Origin: Schizochytrium sp. TIO01
Lineage: Eukaryota; Sar; Bigyra; Thraustochytrida; Thraustochytriidae
DNA: 64,000 nucleotides
Assembly: GCA_004764695.1 (NCBI GenBank)
Contig: SMSO01000007.1
Span: forward strand, 575,501-639,500
Reading direction: 5' to 3'
Shown here in pieces: positions 1-8,694 of this stretch. Position numbers and translations under genes: made by a program. Under the pieces are notes generated by a model. That model worked only from the letters and a program-made list of their open reading frames with translations. It searched no databases and was not told the DNA's origin. Positions within the stretch are counted from its first letter, which is position 1, and each line of letters opens with the position of its first letter.

Positions 1-382
1 ATATGTTTGTGAGAAAGAGTTGATACGCCCACGGTCGCATCGTGACAATCACTAGTCGTTGAATAGGTCAAGACTAATCCAGAAGAACCTTCCGATCACA
101 AGGTTCGGTGAAAGGGAATTTTCTTTTGTTCTTCTCGGGACACAGTACTTGTCTTGACTTATTCTGTACTACGAAAGTCTACTTTCTCTCTTTTCATTGA
201 AGAAGAAATTTTACTAAAGACCATCCGACCTGATGAGAAACCCATCGCCACGAGAGCCGTCGCGAGAATGACCATATACAGAACGAAAAGGGGCTCGTCT
301 GCCATGCTGACAAAAGTCTCTCTTCCAAAAGAGCAAAAAACCCGCGCTTAGAACGCCTTGAAATTAATATGGGAGACTCATT
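1..382. other. left-edge flank, no gene recognised
   Basis: This stretch lies between the window start and the repeat cluster downstream of the Ulp1-like reading frame. The only open frame (about 154-351, plus) starts at a TTG codon, codes for 65 residues and shows no domain. The left end of the transposon may lie here, but I could not identify a terminal inverted repeat or a target-site duplication by eye. Confidence 0.4.
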
Positions 383-430
383 GGTGTTCTAGAACAGTGT
401 TCTCAAGGGTGTTCTGGAACGGTGTTCTGT
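383..430. repeat. four-copy GTGTTCT repeat cluster
   Basis: The heptamer GTGTTCT occurs at 384, 397, 409 and 422, a spacing of 12-13 bases. Two copies extend to GTGTTCTAGAAC and GTGTTCTGGAAC, which are nearly palindromic around TTCT.GAA. The cluster sits 30-75 bases beyond the stop codon of the Ulp1-like frame, so it may be a subterminal repeat of the transposon or a 3' processing element. Both readings are inference. Confidence 0.6.
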
Positions 431-458
431 TCTTAGTTCTTTTATATTATATGAGAGT

Positions 459-1205
459 CTAGCTAACAGTAACGGCGACTTGACTTGAAAACTCAGTCGC
501 TGAAATCTGAGGCGCTTGAGCTTGACTTTGACTTGACATTGCTTGGTTGGGATTTTTGATCGCGTCTAGGATTAACTTTAAATGAGTAGACCTCCTTGGG
601 CCATATTTGGCTGCCCAAAAGACCTGTAAATATGAAATATTGTAAACCCTCCAGATTCCACGAACAATGTCCATCGCAAATGCCCTACGATAAACTTCAT
701 TCATATGTTCATCTTGAATTTCCTTGTGAGCAACTTCTTCAGCTACGTCTCCACGCCATAAAGTATACATTAGAGTAGATACGTGATATCCGCAATTCAC
801 ACCGTTTTTTTGGTTGCCTCGCCTAATCTCGATCTCCCAGTCTTCAGCTCCAAAAAGACGGATGGCATCGCCAAATACTTTCATCACGTGGCTCGGTTTA
901 TGCAAGGTACTTAATGGGTCGTAAAAGACAACACGCGCTTGCCTTTGATTAAAATAAAGAAGCTGCCAATGACTTCCTGTACAAAACGGTAGCATAACAT
1001 ATTCAATGACATCTGGAATATAGATCGACCTCGCTGAGGAGCTGTCCTTTTGAAAATGGCCTCTTGGTGTGGCATTTGCAATCGCATTGCATACAGACGA
1101 TATAAATAAATCGTGTCGGTCATCTACCGAACTTGTGAGGAATTGAAGTGCAGTGCTAGGTACAAATGCGGTTCCGTGACACTTCTTTCTTTCTGCAGGC
1201 TTCAT
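459..1205 (-). CDS. Ulp1/C48-type cysteine protease segment of a transposon
   Basis: This 248-residue segment carries the hallmark order of Ulp1/SENP (C48) peptidases. It has His79 in the context GSHWQLLYF, Asp96 in FYDPL, Gln132 in RRGNQKNG (the oxyanion-hole glutamine) and Cys138 in NCGYH. The family cleaves SUMO or ubiquitin-like modifiers. Several large eukaryotic DNA transposon groups carry such a domain beside the transposase, with an unclear role in transposition. Here it lies downstream of a transposase on the same strand and in the same frame as the 1401-2231 segment. An ATG exists at 1205, but the family N-terminal region (a tryptophan-containing stretch, WMQGDAMDAW) lies upstream near 1480-1520. 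An intron, or a decayed gap containing a GCTT/GATT microsatellite, probably separates the two parts. The triad looks intact, and the segment alone could be active if spliced correctly. Confidence 0.8.
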   Translation of the reverse strand: MKPAERKKCHGTAFVPSTALQFLTSSVDDRHDLFISSVCNAIANATPRGHFQKDSSSARSIYIPDVIEYVMLPFCTGSHWQLLYFNQRQARVVFYDPLSTLHKPSHVMKVFGDAIRLFGAEDWEIEIRRGNQKNGVNCGYHVSTLMYTLWRGDVAEEVAHKEIQDEHMNEVYRRAFAMDIVRGIWRVYNISYLQVFWAAKYGPRRSTHLKLILDAIKNPNQAMSSQSQAQAPQISATEFSSQVAVTVS

Positions 1206-1302
1206 AACGCGATTTTCTTCGCAGCAGGTAGCACGGCATGAAAGATACTATGGCCCATCTTGCGAATTAATATGTATTTGACGCTCGTAATCGGCATCAT
1301 CG

Positions 1303-1352
1303 CTGCTTGCTTGCTTGCTTGATTGATTGCTTGATTGATTGCTTGATTGCTC
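1303..1352. repeat. GCTT/GATT microsatellite inside the transposon
   Basis: Mixed tandem tetranucleotides, (GCTT)4 followed by alternating GATT and GCTT units. The array lies between two coding segments that share a frame, which suits an intron or an insertion between them. Confidence 0.85.
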
Positions 1353-1400
1353 CTTGTTTACCTTCGCCGAGTCCTGCCCACCCTGCATGACAGCCTCGCA

Positions 1401-2231
1401 TCATCGCGTGCTGTGAGGTGCCTGGCGGACTTTCTTTCCTGGTGACAGCTTTCTTTCCAAGCAAGGCGAATTTTCGTTTGCACACCATGCATCCATTGCA
1501 TCCCCTTGCATCCATGATAAAGGTGCCCCGGCAGATTCGGGGTTGAAAAAGGTTTGTTGAGGTGCAAGGGGGAAGTTCTTCGTCATAATTGACCTCAACT
1601 CTGCTGTGTCAAATCGTTCCAGAGAGGGATGCCGAGAGAGGAGTTCTTCGTTTATGATGTTCGCTTCCAGATTGCAACGTGTTGAATAGTCCAGCTCTAT
1701 GATACTTTCCAATAGATGCAAGGGATGCACCAAAGCACCATCTGCAGTAACAGGTACGTCGACCAAGGGCTCAGTCATGTGCTCTAACTTGGACGCTAGC
1801 ATTAGTTTTCGATTTTTGGCAGGAATGCTATCTCTCCGCTTCAGAAAATCTGCATATTCCCTGAGTAGGTGCGCCGTCTTTGGTTTCAGATATTCCCTCA
1901 AGTCGCCCGGATGAGAGATCTGCACGGAATTAAGCTTCGGAAGGAAAAGACCGTCAAGATCCCCTCCAGGACAAGCGTATCTCCACAACTGTGCAAAGCT
2001 TTCGAAGCTGTTAGACATACCGGGCGCAGCTTTTCGATTGAATTTTTTAGTTCCTAGAAGATATGAATAAAACTCTTGCTCCACTTTGTCCTCCTGTTCG
2101 GGATTACCTTTCATTTTGAATGGGCAAGGCGTGCTAGCTCCTATGAGGTCCTTGGGGCGAGGTTGGCCCAACCAGAGCCTTTTATGCCGCAAGTTGTATA
2201 AGATGCCGACAGTACTTGCTGCTGCTTCTTC
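1401..2231 (-). CDS. middle coding segment of the transposase-Ulp1 element
   Basis: This open segment of about 270 codons has no ATG at its left boundary: the frame opens after a TAG at 2232-2234 and the first usable start is TTG at 2192. It is therefore more likely an exon or frame-shifted continuation than a separate gene. It is rich in charged residues (HLLREYADFLKRRDS) and ends with ...SWMQGDAMDAW..., which resembles the substrate-groove entry of Ulp1 proteases (W...D..I.AY). No other domain was recognised. It overlaps the frame-1 segment (2141-2596), and no GT-AG pair with the right phase was obvious between them. Either a frameshift or an unrecognised intron joins the two. Confidence 0.55.
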   Translation of the reverse strand, partial: EEAAASTVGILYNLRHKRLWLGQPRPKDLIGASTPCPFKMKGNPEQEDKVEQEFYSYLLGTKKFNRKAAPGMSNSFESFAQLWRYACPGGDLDGLFLPKLNSVQISHPGDLREYLKPKTAHLLREYADFLKRRDSIPAKNRKLMLASKLEHMTEPLVDVPVTADGALVHPLHLLESIIELDYSTRCNLEANIINEELLSRHPSLERFDTAELRSIMTKNFPLAPQQTFFNPESAGAPLSWMQGDAMDAWCANENSPCLERKLSPGKKVRQAPHSTR

Positions 2232-2596
2232 CTACATTCCACCGTTTGCTCGGCATCATCCCCACTATTTTCGCTGAGAACTCTCTCCCACGAGACGTCA
2301 TCAGTCAGAGAGGTTCCAGATCGATTTGGCAAAGGATCTTCACAGAATGCAATCCAACGGGTACGGTCAGGCCTTGCCTCTTTGGCAGGGAACAAGCCTT
2401 TTTTTACCCTTGGCGCAGAAGCAAGCTGCGCTTTTGGAAGATTTGTAATATTTTTTCGAACAGAACATCCAATGTGCAGATGAATATCAGCGTTTGAGCT
2501 ACCAACCACTAATTCTGGTATTGGGTCATCCTCGTGTTCAGGCGGTTCTAACTGTACGCACGATATTTTGATCCTTTCTTTAAATTCCTCAGAATC
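2141..2596 (-). CDS. acidic linker segment of the transposase-Ulp1 element
   Basis: This frame continues directly from the 3' end of the large transposase frame but one register away. Its upstream part overlaps the transposase terminus and reads as plausible coding sequence (DSDSEEFKERIKIS, then PPEHEDDPIPELVVGSSN). The switch must fall near 2590-2605, because a TGA closes this frame just upstream. Further on it reads DDVSWERVLSENSGDDAEQ, an acidic and probably disordered linker between transposase and protease. The start at 2509 is GTG, which argues against an independent gene. I read it as part of one long, frame-interrupted polyprotein. Confidence 0.5.
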   Translation of the reverse strand, partial: DSEEFKERIKISCVQLEPPEHEDDPIPELVVGSSNADIHLHIGCSVRKNITNLPKAQLASAPRVKKGLFPAKEARPDRTRWIAFCEDPLPNRSGTSLTDDVSWERVLSENSGDDAEQTVECRKKQQQVLSASYTTCGIKGSGWANLAPRTS

Positions 2597-5499
2597 AGAG
2601 TCTGTACTTCCTCAAGAATTTCTACACAAGTTGAAAGGACTCTCTGAACACCAATATCACCTTGAGGTTCAGGCTTGTCACCGTTCTCTCCTTTAGTGAA
2701 AAGGCTGCCGTTTACTAGTATATTCATTGCTATCAGGCGCAAGCTGATGTGGTCTTTCAATTTTTTATCGATGCCAACCTCGTCGAGGACTGATCGATCT
2801 GTTTCGGTGGGTACCCCTCCTCCCGTTAGTTTTCGAAGAACTTTCTGGAGGTAACTTATGGCTTTTCTTTTATGTTCAGGTCGTGCGAGAGCTTTTGCAA
2901 AGGCAAATATCACAGCAATGGCTTGCTCTACGGCATGCGCCAGTGTTGAGTTCTCCGTGCTGTCGAAGAAAATCGGCACCACAGTGGCTCGCGTCCTCAT
3001 TATATGATTAGACTCCAAAACAGAACCAACACTTGGCATCATGCTGAATCCCATATGTAAGTCATGAGAAACGCACAAAGGCAGTCGTGCATCTGGATAA
3101 GGGAGCTCATTATGCTCGATTTTACCATTGAACGCATCATTGACGAGGGAGTTTATCGTGAGGTGGTGGCTGAATGGTTGGTGAATTAAATACGAAGGTA
3201 AACCTTTTATCTCAATCATTCTGGAACGATTGTATTTAGCAACCACTTTGGTGAGTAGCGCGTCAGCACGAACAATACCAATGGTAGCACTTGCAACAGC
3301 CTGGTTCAACATACGATGGAACACCTCATTTGCATTAGTACCTCTATTTCCCACAAGATGATTTTTGCCATTGATTTTAGTCTGTAGAACGAGACCTGGA
3401 GGGTCGCTCAAGCAGCCCTTATGAACATGTTCAAAAAGGCCTGCAATATACTTGTCTAGGCCAACCCCTGTGGCGGTCTTAGATAAAAATAATCCATGCC
3501 GAAACCCATTTGGATAGGGTCCGAAATGTTCTACACAAGCGTTACTAGATCTTGGTTTGCAACGCTCTCGTACGCGATGAAGCAGGTCAGCACTAAGATC
3601 CATCTTCGAGTTCATAATATAGTGAGTCTTAAAAACTTCCATGATGCGCTTATATAGAACCTCTGGTTGTGGGATTCGGGTTTCAACAGCTTGATTGATA
3701 AGCCGATCTTTTGTGAAGTTGCTCTTACTCTTATGTTCCTGTTGAACCTGCTTCACTCGCTTGTGGTCGCGCTGAAGAACAGCATTTGCTAATGCAGTCA
3801 TGAATGCAGTACGAGGTGCTCGGCTTTCGTTGCTGCTTTTCACCATTATTTGCTCCCAACGCTTGAGCCAGTGAAACAAATCGAGCTTGATGGGGACTCC
3901 CTTGAAAATTTGTGATAGGCATTTATTTAATTTTCCACAACATGTATCTGTCCAAATACATTCAGGCCGGTAATCCCGACCATGCATTTCCTGGCGTAGC
4001 TTGACGAATCGTCCTAAAGCTTCTCTTATTTCCCTCTCGTTCTCACTGTTCGCCAACCCACAATAGAATATAATCTGGTTGTGTTCGTTACTGATTGTGA
4101 GTAGGGCTTGATATGGCTGGTATATCCTAAAGGATTTGTCTTGGTCTTGGAATCGAAGTTTACAGCGCTCGGGAAACCGGAACGTGCAATCGATAGCGAT
4201 ATACCTGGCGCTGTATGACGCAATTTCGCGAAGCAAAGGTCTTGCCTCTCCTTTAAACTGGTCAATACATAATTCGTCGAGAAATTTGGAGCTTAATCGA
4301 TATCCGTTGTACTCCATGTCGAAGTTGCCAAAATTTTCAGGAGCCGTGATTGATTTCTCTTGCGTTTCTTCTTCATTTGAGCACGATGCTGATTGATTTG
4401 TCTGGTCGACCTGTTTGCTCGCTTGCTCAGCTGCTTGCTCGGCAGATTCTTTATTGATCTTGTCTCGGGCAAGTCGCTCGTTGCGCTGCTGAATAACCAT
4501 TCGAGCATACTCCACGCTCAGTAAGTCCTTTTCTCGGAGTATCTGGTTGATTGTAGTCTCCAAAAGTTCTTTCCAACCCTCTATAACCCTCGTTCGGTCC
4601 CTCTCACGTCGAGCAGTGCTGAGTTGCTTAATTTTCTCGCCGTTTTTTGTATCTAGGATGTTCTTAAGCTCATGGAAGACATCAACAACTGTAGAGATAT
4701 TGAGAGCAGACTTTAGGATTTTAATCTTTTTTTCTCCCAAACTCTTGATTTGCTTTAAATCAAATTCCAGTAATTCACAAGCAGCCGTCTCCTTCCTCAA
4801 AACCTCAGCAGAATATTTTTGGGGCTGGAATTGAATTTTAGTTTTGAGCGTATTTGTCGAGTTCTCTGCTTGCTTTTGGAAAAGACTTGGGATTGTATTG
4901 GGGCCAGCTTCATCGAAGCGCCGAGTGTGTTCTCCTAAGCTTGATGCATAGTAAAAGTACTCTAGGCGATTGTGGTTCCGTACCTGAGCCTCATTGAAAG
5001 CTTCTGCAGCCCATACGGGACTTTTCAACCACAATTGGCTGAGACGTTGGCTAACCTCTGTTTCAATCCCGTGGCGTGGGGTCAAGGTCAGGCCAAAGCG
5101 TATCCGTACGTCTGCAGGGCACAAACGAAGAACAACTTCACTTGTGTTACGAAATTCTTCATTGCACATTTTACATTTATACTTTTGAGCTACGAGAAAC
5201 CAATTTCCAGTCGCACTAGCAATCTCTCGGTAATTTGGTGCCCAGAAGCCATCGTCACCAGAGACGCTGACAAGAGGTTCATCCAAATGCGCTTTTTGGT
5301 TGCAGTATGGACATGGCATGCGATTGTTCATCGACGCATACATTTTTGCTGGATGCCATAACCCAACGCTGCGCTGGTGAAAGTACTCTGGTGCAATTTG
5401 TTGACCTCTTTTTACTTTTGGCAGTTTGGGTTTCTGGAGCCAAGTGATTGTCCCATCAGGAACAATGTCGTACAGGGACTGGCATGTTTTGATATCCAT
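2548..5499 (-). CDS. large DDE/D transposase with N-terminal zinc-binding domain
   Basis: The 983-codon frame opens with ATG at 5499. Residues 35-115 hold paired cysteines (C63-P-Y-C66 and C109-K-M-C112) preceded by YFHQRSVGLWHP. This pattern resembles the DUF6729-like zinc-binding module of KDZ-type (Kyakuja/Dileera/Zisupton) transposases. Residues about 240-375 are helical, with an Ala/Gln/Lys-rich linker. The catalytic core appears to start at D437 (IAIDCTF), followed by D518 (IWTDTCCG), DLFHW about 25 residues later, and E725 (RGTNANEVFHRMLN). This is an RNase H-fold order with a long insertion before the Glu, as in KDZ superfamily enzymes. A downstream Ulp1 domain fits the same group. 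The frame also reads upstream of the ATG (to about 5615), and further remnants in other frames reach about 5755. The assignment to a transposase is strong; the family name is inference. Confidence 0.78.
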   Translation of the reverse strand: MDIKTCQSLYDIVPDGTITWLQKPKLPKVKRGQQIAPEYFHQRSVGLWHPAKMYASMNNRMPCPYCNQKAHLDEPLVSVSGDDGFWAPNYREIASATGNWFLVAQKYKCKMCNEEFRNTSEVVLRLCPADVRIRFGLTLTPRHGIETEVSQRLSQLWLKSPVWAAEAFNEAQVRNHNRLEYFYYASSLGEHTRRFDEAGPNTIPSLFQKQAENSTNTLKTKIQFQPQKYSAEVLRKETAACELLEFDLKQIKSLGEKKIKILKSALNISTVVDVFHELKNILDTKNGEKIKQLSTARRERDRTRVIEGWKELLETTINQILREKDLLSVEYARMVIQQRNERLARDKINKESAEQAAEQASKQVDQTNQSASCSNEEETQEKSITAPENFGNFDMEYNGYRLSSKFLDELCIDQFKGEARPLLREIASYSARYIAIDCTFRFPERCKLRFQDQDKSFRIYQPYQALLTISNEHNQIIFYCGLANSENEREIREALGRFVKLRQEMHGRDYRPECIWTDTCCGKLNKCLSQIFKGVPIKLDLFHWLKRWEQIMVKSSNESRAPRTAFMTALANAVLQRDHKRVKQVQQEHKSKSNFTKDRLINQAVETRIPQPEVLYKRIMEVFKTHYIMNSKMDLSADLLHRVRERCKPRSSNACVEHFGPYPNGFRHGLFLSKTATGVGLDKYIAGLFEHVHKGCLSDPPGLVLQTKINGKNHLVGNRGTNANEVFHRMLNQAVASATIGIVRADALLTKVVAKYNRSRMIEIKGLPSYLIHQPFSHHLTINSLVNDAFNGKIEHNELPYPDARLPLCVSHDLHMGFSMMPSVGSVLESNHIMRTRATVVPIFFDSTENSTLAHAVEQAIAVIFAFAKALARPEHKRKAISYLQKVLRKLTGGGVPTETDRSVLDEVGIDKKLKDHISLRLIAMNILVNGSLFTKGENGDKPEPQGDIGVQRVLSTCVEILEEVQTLILRNLKKGSKYRAYS

Positions 5500-5760
5500 T
5501 TTATCAAGTGTGTCTTTGTAGCTGTCGATAAATTTTTGTTGGATTAAGGTGATCGTAGTCTCGCGCTTCTCCTCATCTACATTAGCGCTTTCATTTAAGC
5601 CTTCCAGATCCTTTCTGATATCTCCTCATGACTCAAGGATTCCTGATCATTGTCCCCGGGAGTGGCTGTCGCCTGGCGAAGCTTGCAACGTGATGAAAAT
5701 TGCATCATTTTCGTGTTTGATGTTTACCTCGTTGTTGAGTTTCGCTACCTCAAAGTATCA
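5500..5760 (-). pseudogene. frame-broken N-terminal extension of the transposase
   Basis: In the same frame as the transposase, the sequence upstream of the ATG stays open back to a TGA near 5615 and reads DLEGLNESANVDEEKRE. A neighbouring frame continues the coding character with ATPGDNDQESLSHEEISER. A third frame (about 5665-5755) gives FEVAKLNNEVNIKHEND. These acidic, lysine-rich pieces line up end to end with single-base shifts, which suggests an original N-terminus about 85 residues longer that has since decayed or been split by very short introns. Confidence 0.45.
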
Positions 5761-6450
5761 TATAATATGCCTATCTGATCATGCAGTGAACATTTCCAAG
5801 TCTCTTTGCATATGTATTCGAGCCCAAGGAATAGGAGCTTAACCACCATCAAAGTCCAGTATTTAATTGCATCAGTGAAACGTCAGCATAGTATTCGTTG
5901 AGGTAGATGTGCCAGTTTACCAGAAATATGTAATATCCTTGTGAGGAGACCCAGTGGTGATACACTTAATTATTTTCAGTGGAATTAGAGGAAGATTATC
6001 ACTGAGCGTTCTTGCTAAAACCAGTAACAAAATTCATAAAGAGTTTTAAATTAAAAGCTAAATGTCATGCCACGTCCCACAGTCAGAGCCATCTATATCA
6101 TAAAATGCATATCAAAAAACTCGCCAACACAATGATTTTGTGAGGAAAAGTAGAATTTCCCCCCAGATTTTCGCCTGTTCTCTCCTATGTTCTTTCCCCC
6201 CCCCCGCGAGTTTTTTTTTTTGAGCTCACGTCAGCATTGCAGATGAGCCATGAAAAGTACATTCACTAGCCCGCGGGCTATATGGCATATAGATATAAAT
6301 TGTTGTTCAAGCAAGGCTAATATAAATTTACAAGTAAAAACATTTTCCCCTGTAGCAACGCAACGATGATAATGAGAACGGAGTACTGTGGGTATCACAG
6401 AATCTGGATGTATAGATGCAGAGAGTTATAAATGTAAGATATAAACTAAA
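5761..6450. other. spacer between transposon and PH-domain gene
   Basis: AT-rich sequence with no supported gene. It includes a C-run followed by a T-run (about 6198-6223). The right end of the transposon should lie here, but I found no convincing inverted repeat of the 380-460 region. The last few hundred bases probably include the 3' UTR of the minus-strand gene ending at 6451. Confidence 0.4.
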
Positions 6451-8694
6451 TCAGGTAGCTGCCGTCATGGGAAATGAAAGCATGTTGGTAGAGTTACTGG
6501 CATGAGTACTTTGATTGTTGGACCGCAGCTGACCCCCAGCATTGTCCACGGAGTCAGTTTCATCAGAGTTCTGGGTAAACGTATTATCTTCATCATTCTC
6601 TTCGTCGGTGTCATCATCACCATTATCGTCCTCATTTTCTACAAGGCCTTGTGCACGTGCAGCTGCCCAATGGAACGCCGAAAGCCAGTCTTGACGCTGG
6701 GACCCAAGAACATGATCGCGATAATGTGCAGGCATGTCTTTTGGAAAGCCAGGTATTTCAAGATTGAGCGAATAGTCTTCCCAAATCAGCGAAAAACAGG
6801 CGCCGACAGATTCATTATTGCCAGTGCGCTTGAAGATGTCAGTTTTATGACCATGCGCGATTTCTCGAATTCGCGAAAGGGCTAACTGAGTATGATCAAT
6901 CCTTTTCGAGTCAAGTTTGGCATAATATACATGCTCTAGAGCGGGATCGCAATATACGAGACGCAAATGAGGTTTTCCACGACGACCATGTTTTAGAAAT
7001 ATAGCACCCCGAGTCAAGCGCTGGCGATACATCTTCTCCTGAACTTTTCGAAGCTTGCGTTGTAATTTTGCTTCGCTGGATTCTCGTTGTTTCACCAGGC
7101 TAGCAGCATTTTCGGAGGCAAGTTTCGATGATTGCTTTAATTTGGCCTCAAGCCCAGCTATGTGTCGCTCCCGAGCTTCAATTGTTCGTTCTCGATCAAG
7201 AATGGTTTGTGCGAGATAAGTTTCACGCTTGTGATGATTTTTCTCAGCTCTCGCCAGCTTTCTTTCCCAGATCTGGGCTTCATTCTTCACTGCTGCCCTC
7301 ATGTCCCGTTCTCGAGCGAGCTGGGCTACTTTACTTTGTTCTAAGGCAACTTCTGCAGCAAGTTGGGAGTTCGAAGAAAGGGGAGATTTTTCTGAAATAG
7401 GAGTTGGTTCCTCTTGGCTACCTCTTGACTTTTCCTCCTCGGGATGATAATCCTCCTTCTTAGGTTGCGCCTTTTTCATACCATGGTTGTGCAAAAAGTC
7501 AAAGGGTGCACGTAGCAAAGCCAACGCACCGACATCATCGTTGTCGCGGTCACTATCGTTGCCTTTTTCATCATCATCCTCGTCCGATTCCTCGTTCTCA
7601 TCTTGACTATATCCGTCTTTAAGATCAGCAACTGTTGAGCCTTTAGAGGGGGATTTTCTAGAGAGCTTCCCTTTGCGTTGAGGTGTGCGCATGCTTGGGT
7701 CGAATAGACCTTGTCGGTTACGACGATCCTTCACAGGTATTTGTGTCTGAAAGGTGAAGTCCTGCATTCGATCTTCGAGGTCACGCTCGGAATCCTGTTG
7801 GGAAGCCAATGATGTTGTGGTACGCGTATGGCGGAACCATTTCATATACTTTGAGGATTTGCTTTTGTTCGAGTCTATTCGCGGTAAGCGAGCAAACGCT
7901 GAAGATTCACTGTGCACTGGGTTAAGTAACGAAACCCCTGCTTCCTCGTCTTCAAGATCTAGCTCGTTATCGCTTACCTCATAAAGCCCTGGGTCTGTTG
8001 AACGTTCTCCAGAGCGTACTAGAGAGGCCTCCAGCTTCCGGTCAAGCTCCAGGATCTGGGAGAGTCGGTCGTTGGGGTTTACATTTGCATTTGTTCCAGG
8101 AGACGAAATAGAGAACTCTGACCTTGTCGAGCGGGGCGATCTGGCCCTTCTTTGCGAGGTCTGAATATGTAGCGATCCATTGTTTTGTGAAAAAGATGAT
8201 AATGGTGGCTCCAGGTGATTGCTTCTCGTTGATGAGGACATCATGAGCGATTCGTTGTCCACAACGATAGGTACTGAAGTTCTTCTTGAGTCTCTACGCC
8301 TTTGCTCAGCCTTTACAAGACTAGAATCTGCTCTTTCAAATTTTCCATTTGATCTAGGATTCTCGTCTCCAAATCTCGATGCACTCGATGCGAATTCCGA
8401 AGAATGTGAAGTTCGTGCGTGGGAATGTAGATGTGCACGTGGAGAGCCATAAGATGCCGAGGAGAAAGCTGCCGCACTGCTTCGGCGAGGTGATACTGGT
8501 GAGACCTCTTCAAGCTGCAATATTTTAGAGCTTGCTCTAGATGCAGCCACAGATGACGACGATCCTGTGTAGGGTGCAAGGAACTGAAGATCCACAGAGC
8601 CGCTTCGGTGCACCTTTGCGCGAGTCGGGCCGACCTGAAGTTCCAGGCTCTCCTCGCTATCGCTCCATTCTAATGTCAATCCGCGCTCGTTCAT
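6451..8694 (-). CDS. coiled-coil protein with C-terminal PH-like domain
   Basis: This is an intact 747-codon frame with an ATG at 8694 and no need for introns. Residues 1-440 are low-complexity and probably disordered, rich in Ser, Arg and Asp/Glu, with an acidic block at about 361-386 and basic/serine patches that look like phosphorylation targets. Residues 445-558 form a strongly charged heptad-like coiled coil (ERTIEARERHIAGLEAKLKQ). Residues 559-678 look like a pleckstrin-homology fold: GAIFLKHGRRGKPHLRLVY (first strands), an I-R-E-I-A-H-G-H-K-T-D-I-F-K-R strand, CFSLIWEDYSLNLEI, and a final helix DWLSAFHWAA with the usual conserved Trp. The tail of about 70 residues is acidic. PH domains bind phosphoinositides or proteins, so a membrane or cytoskeletal scaffold role is possible. 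The function is not recognised beyond this. Confidence 0.75.
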   Translation of the reverse strand: MNERGLTLEWSDSEESLELQVGPTRAKVHRSGSVDLQFLAPYTGSSSSVAASRASSKILQLEEVSPVSPRRSSAAAFSSASYGSPRAHLHSHARTSHSSEFASSASRFGDENPRSNGKFERADSSLVKAEQRRRDSRRTSVPIVVDNESLMMSSSTRSNHLEPPLSSFSQNNGSLHIQTSQRRARSPRSTRSEFSISSPGTNANVNPNDRLSQILELDRKLEASLVRSGERSTDPGLYEVSDNELDLEDEEAGVSLLNPVHSESSAFARLPRIDSNKSKSSKYMKWFRHTRTTTSLASQQDSERDLEDRMQDFTFQTQIPVKDRRNRQGLFDPSMRTPQRKGKLSRKSPSKGSTVADLKDGYSQDENEESDEDDDEKGNDSDRDNDDVGALALLRAPFDFLHNHGMKKAQPKKEDYHPEEEKSRGSQEEPTPISEKSPLSSNSQLAAEVALEQSKVAQLARERDMRAAVKNEAQIWERKLARAEKNHHKRETYLAQTILDRERTIEARERHIAGLEAKLKQSSKLASENAASLVKQRESSEAKLQRKLRKVQEKMYRQRLTRGAIFLKHGRRGKPHLRLVYCDPALEHVYYAKLDSKRIDHTQLALSRIREIAHGHKTDIFKRTGNNESVGACFSLIWEDYSLNLEIPGFPKDMPAHYRDHVLGSQRQDWLSAFHWAAARAQGLVENEDDNGDDDTDEENDEDNTFTQNSDETDSVDNAGGQLRSNNQSTHASNSTNMLSFPMTAAT

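Noticed and set aside
6502-6885. 127-codon plus-strand frame with a hydrophobic segment
   Set aside because: It is the antisense shadow of the acidic C-terminal tail of the PH-domain gene.
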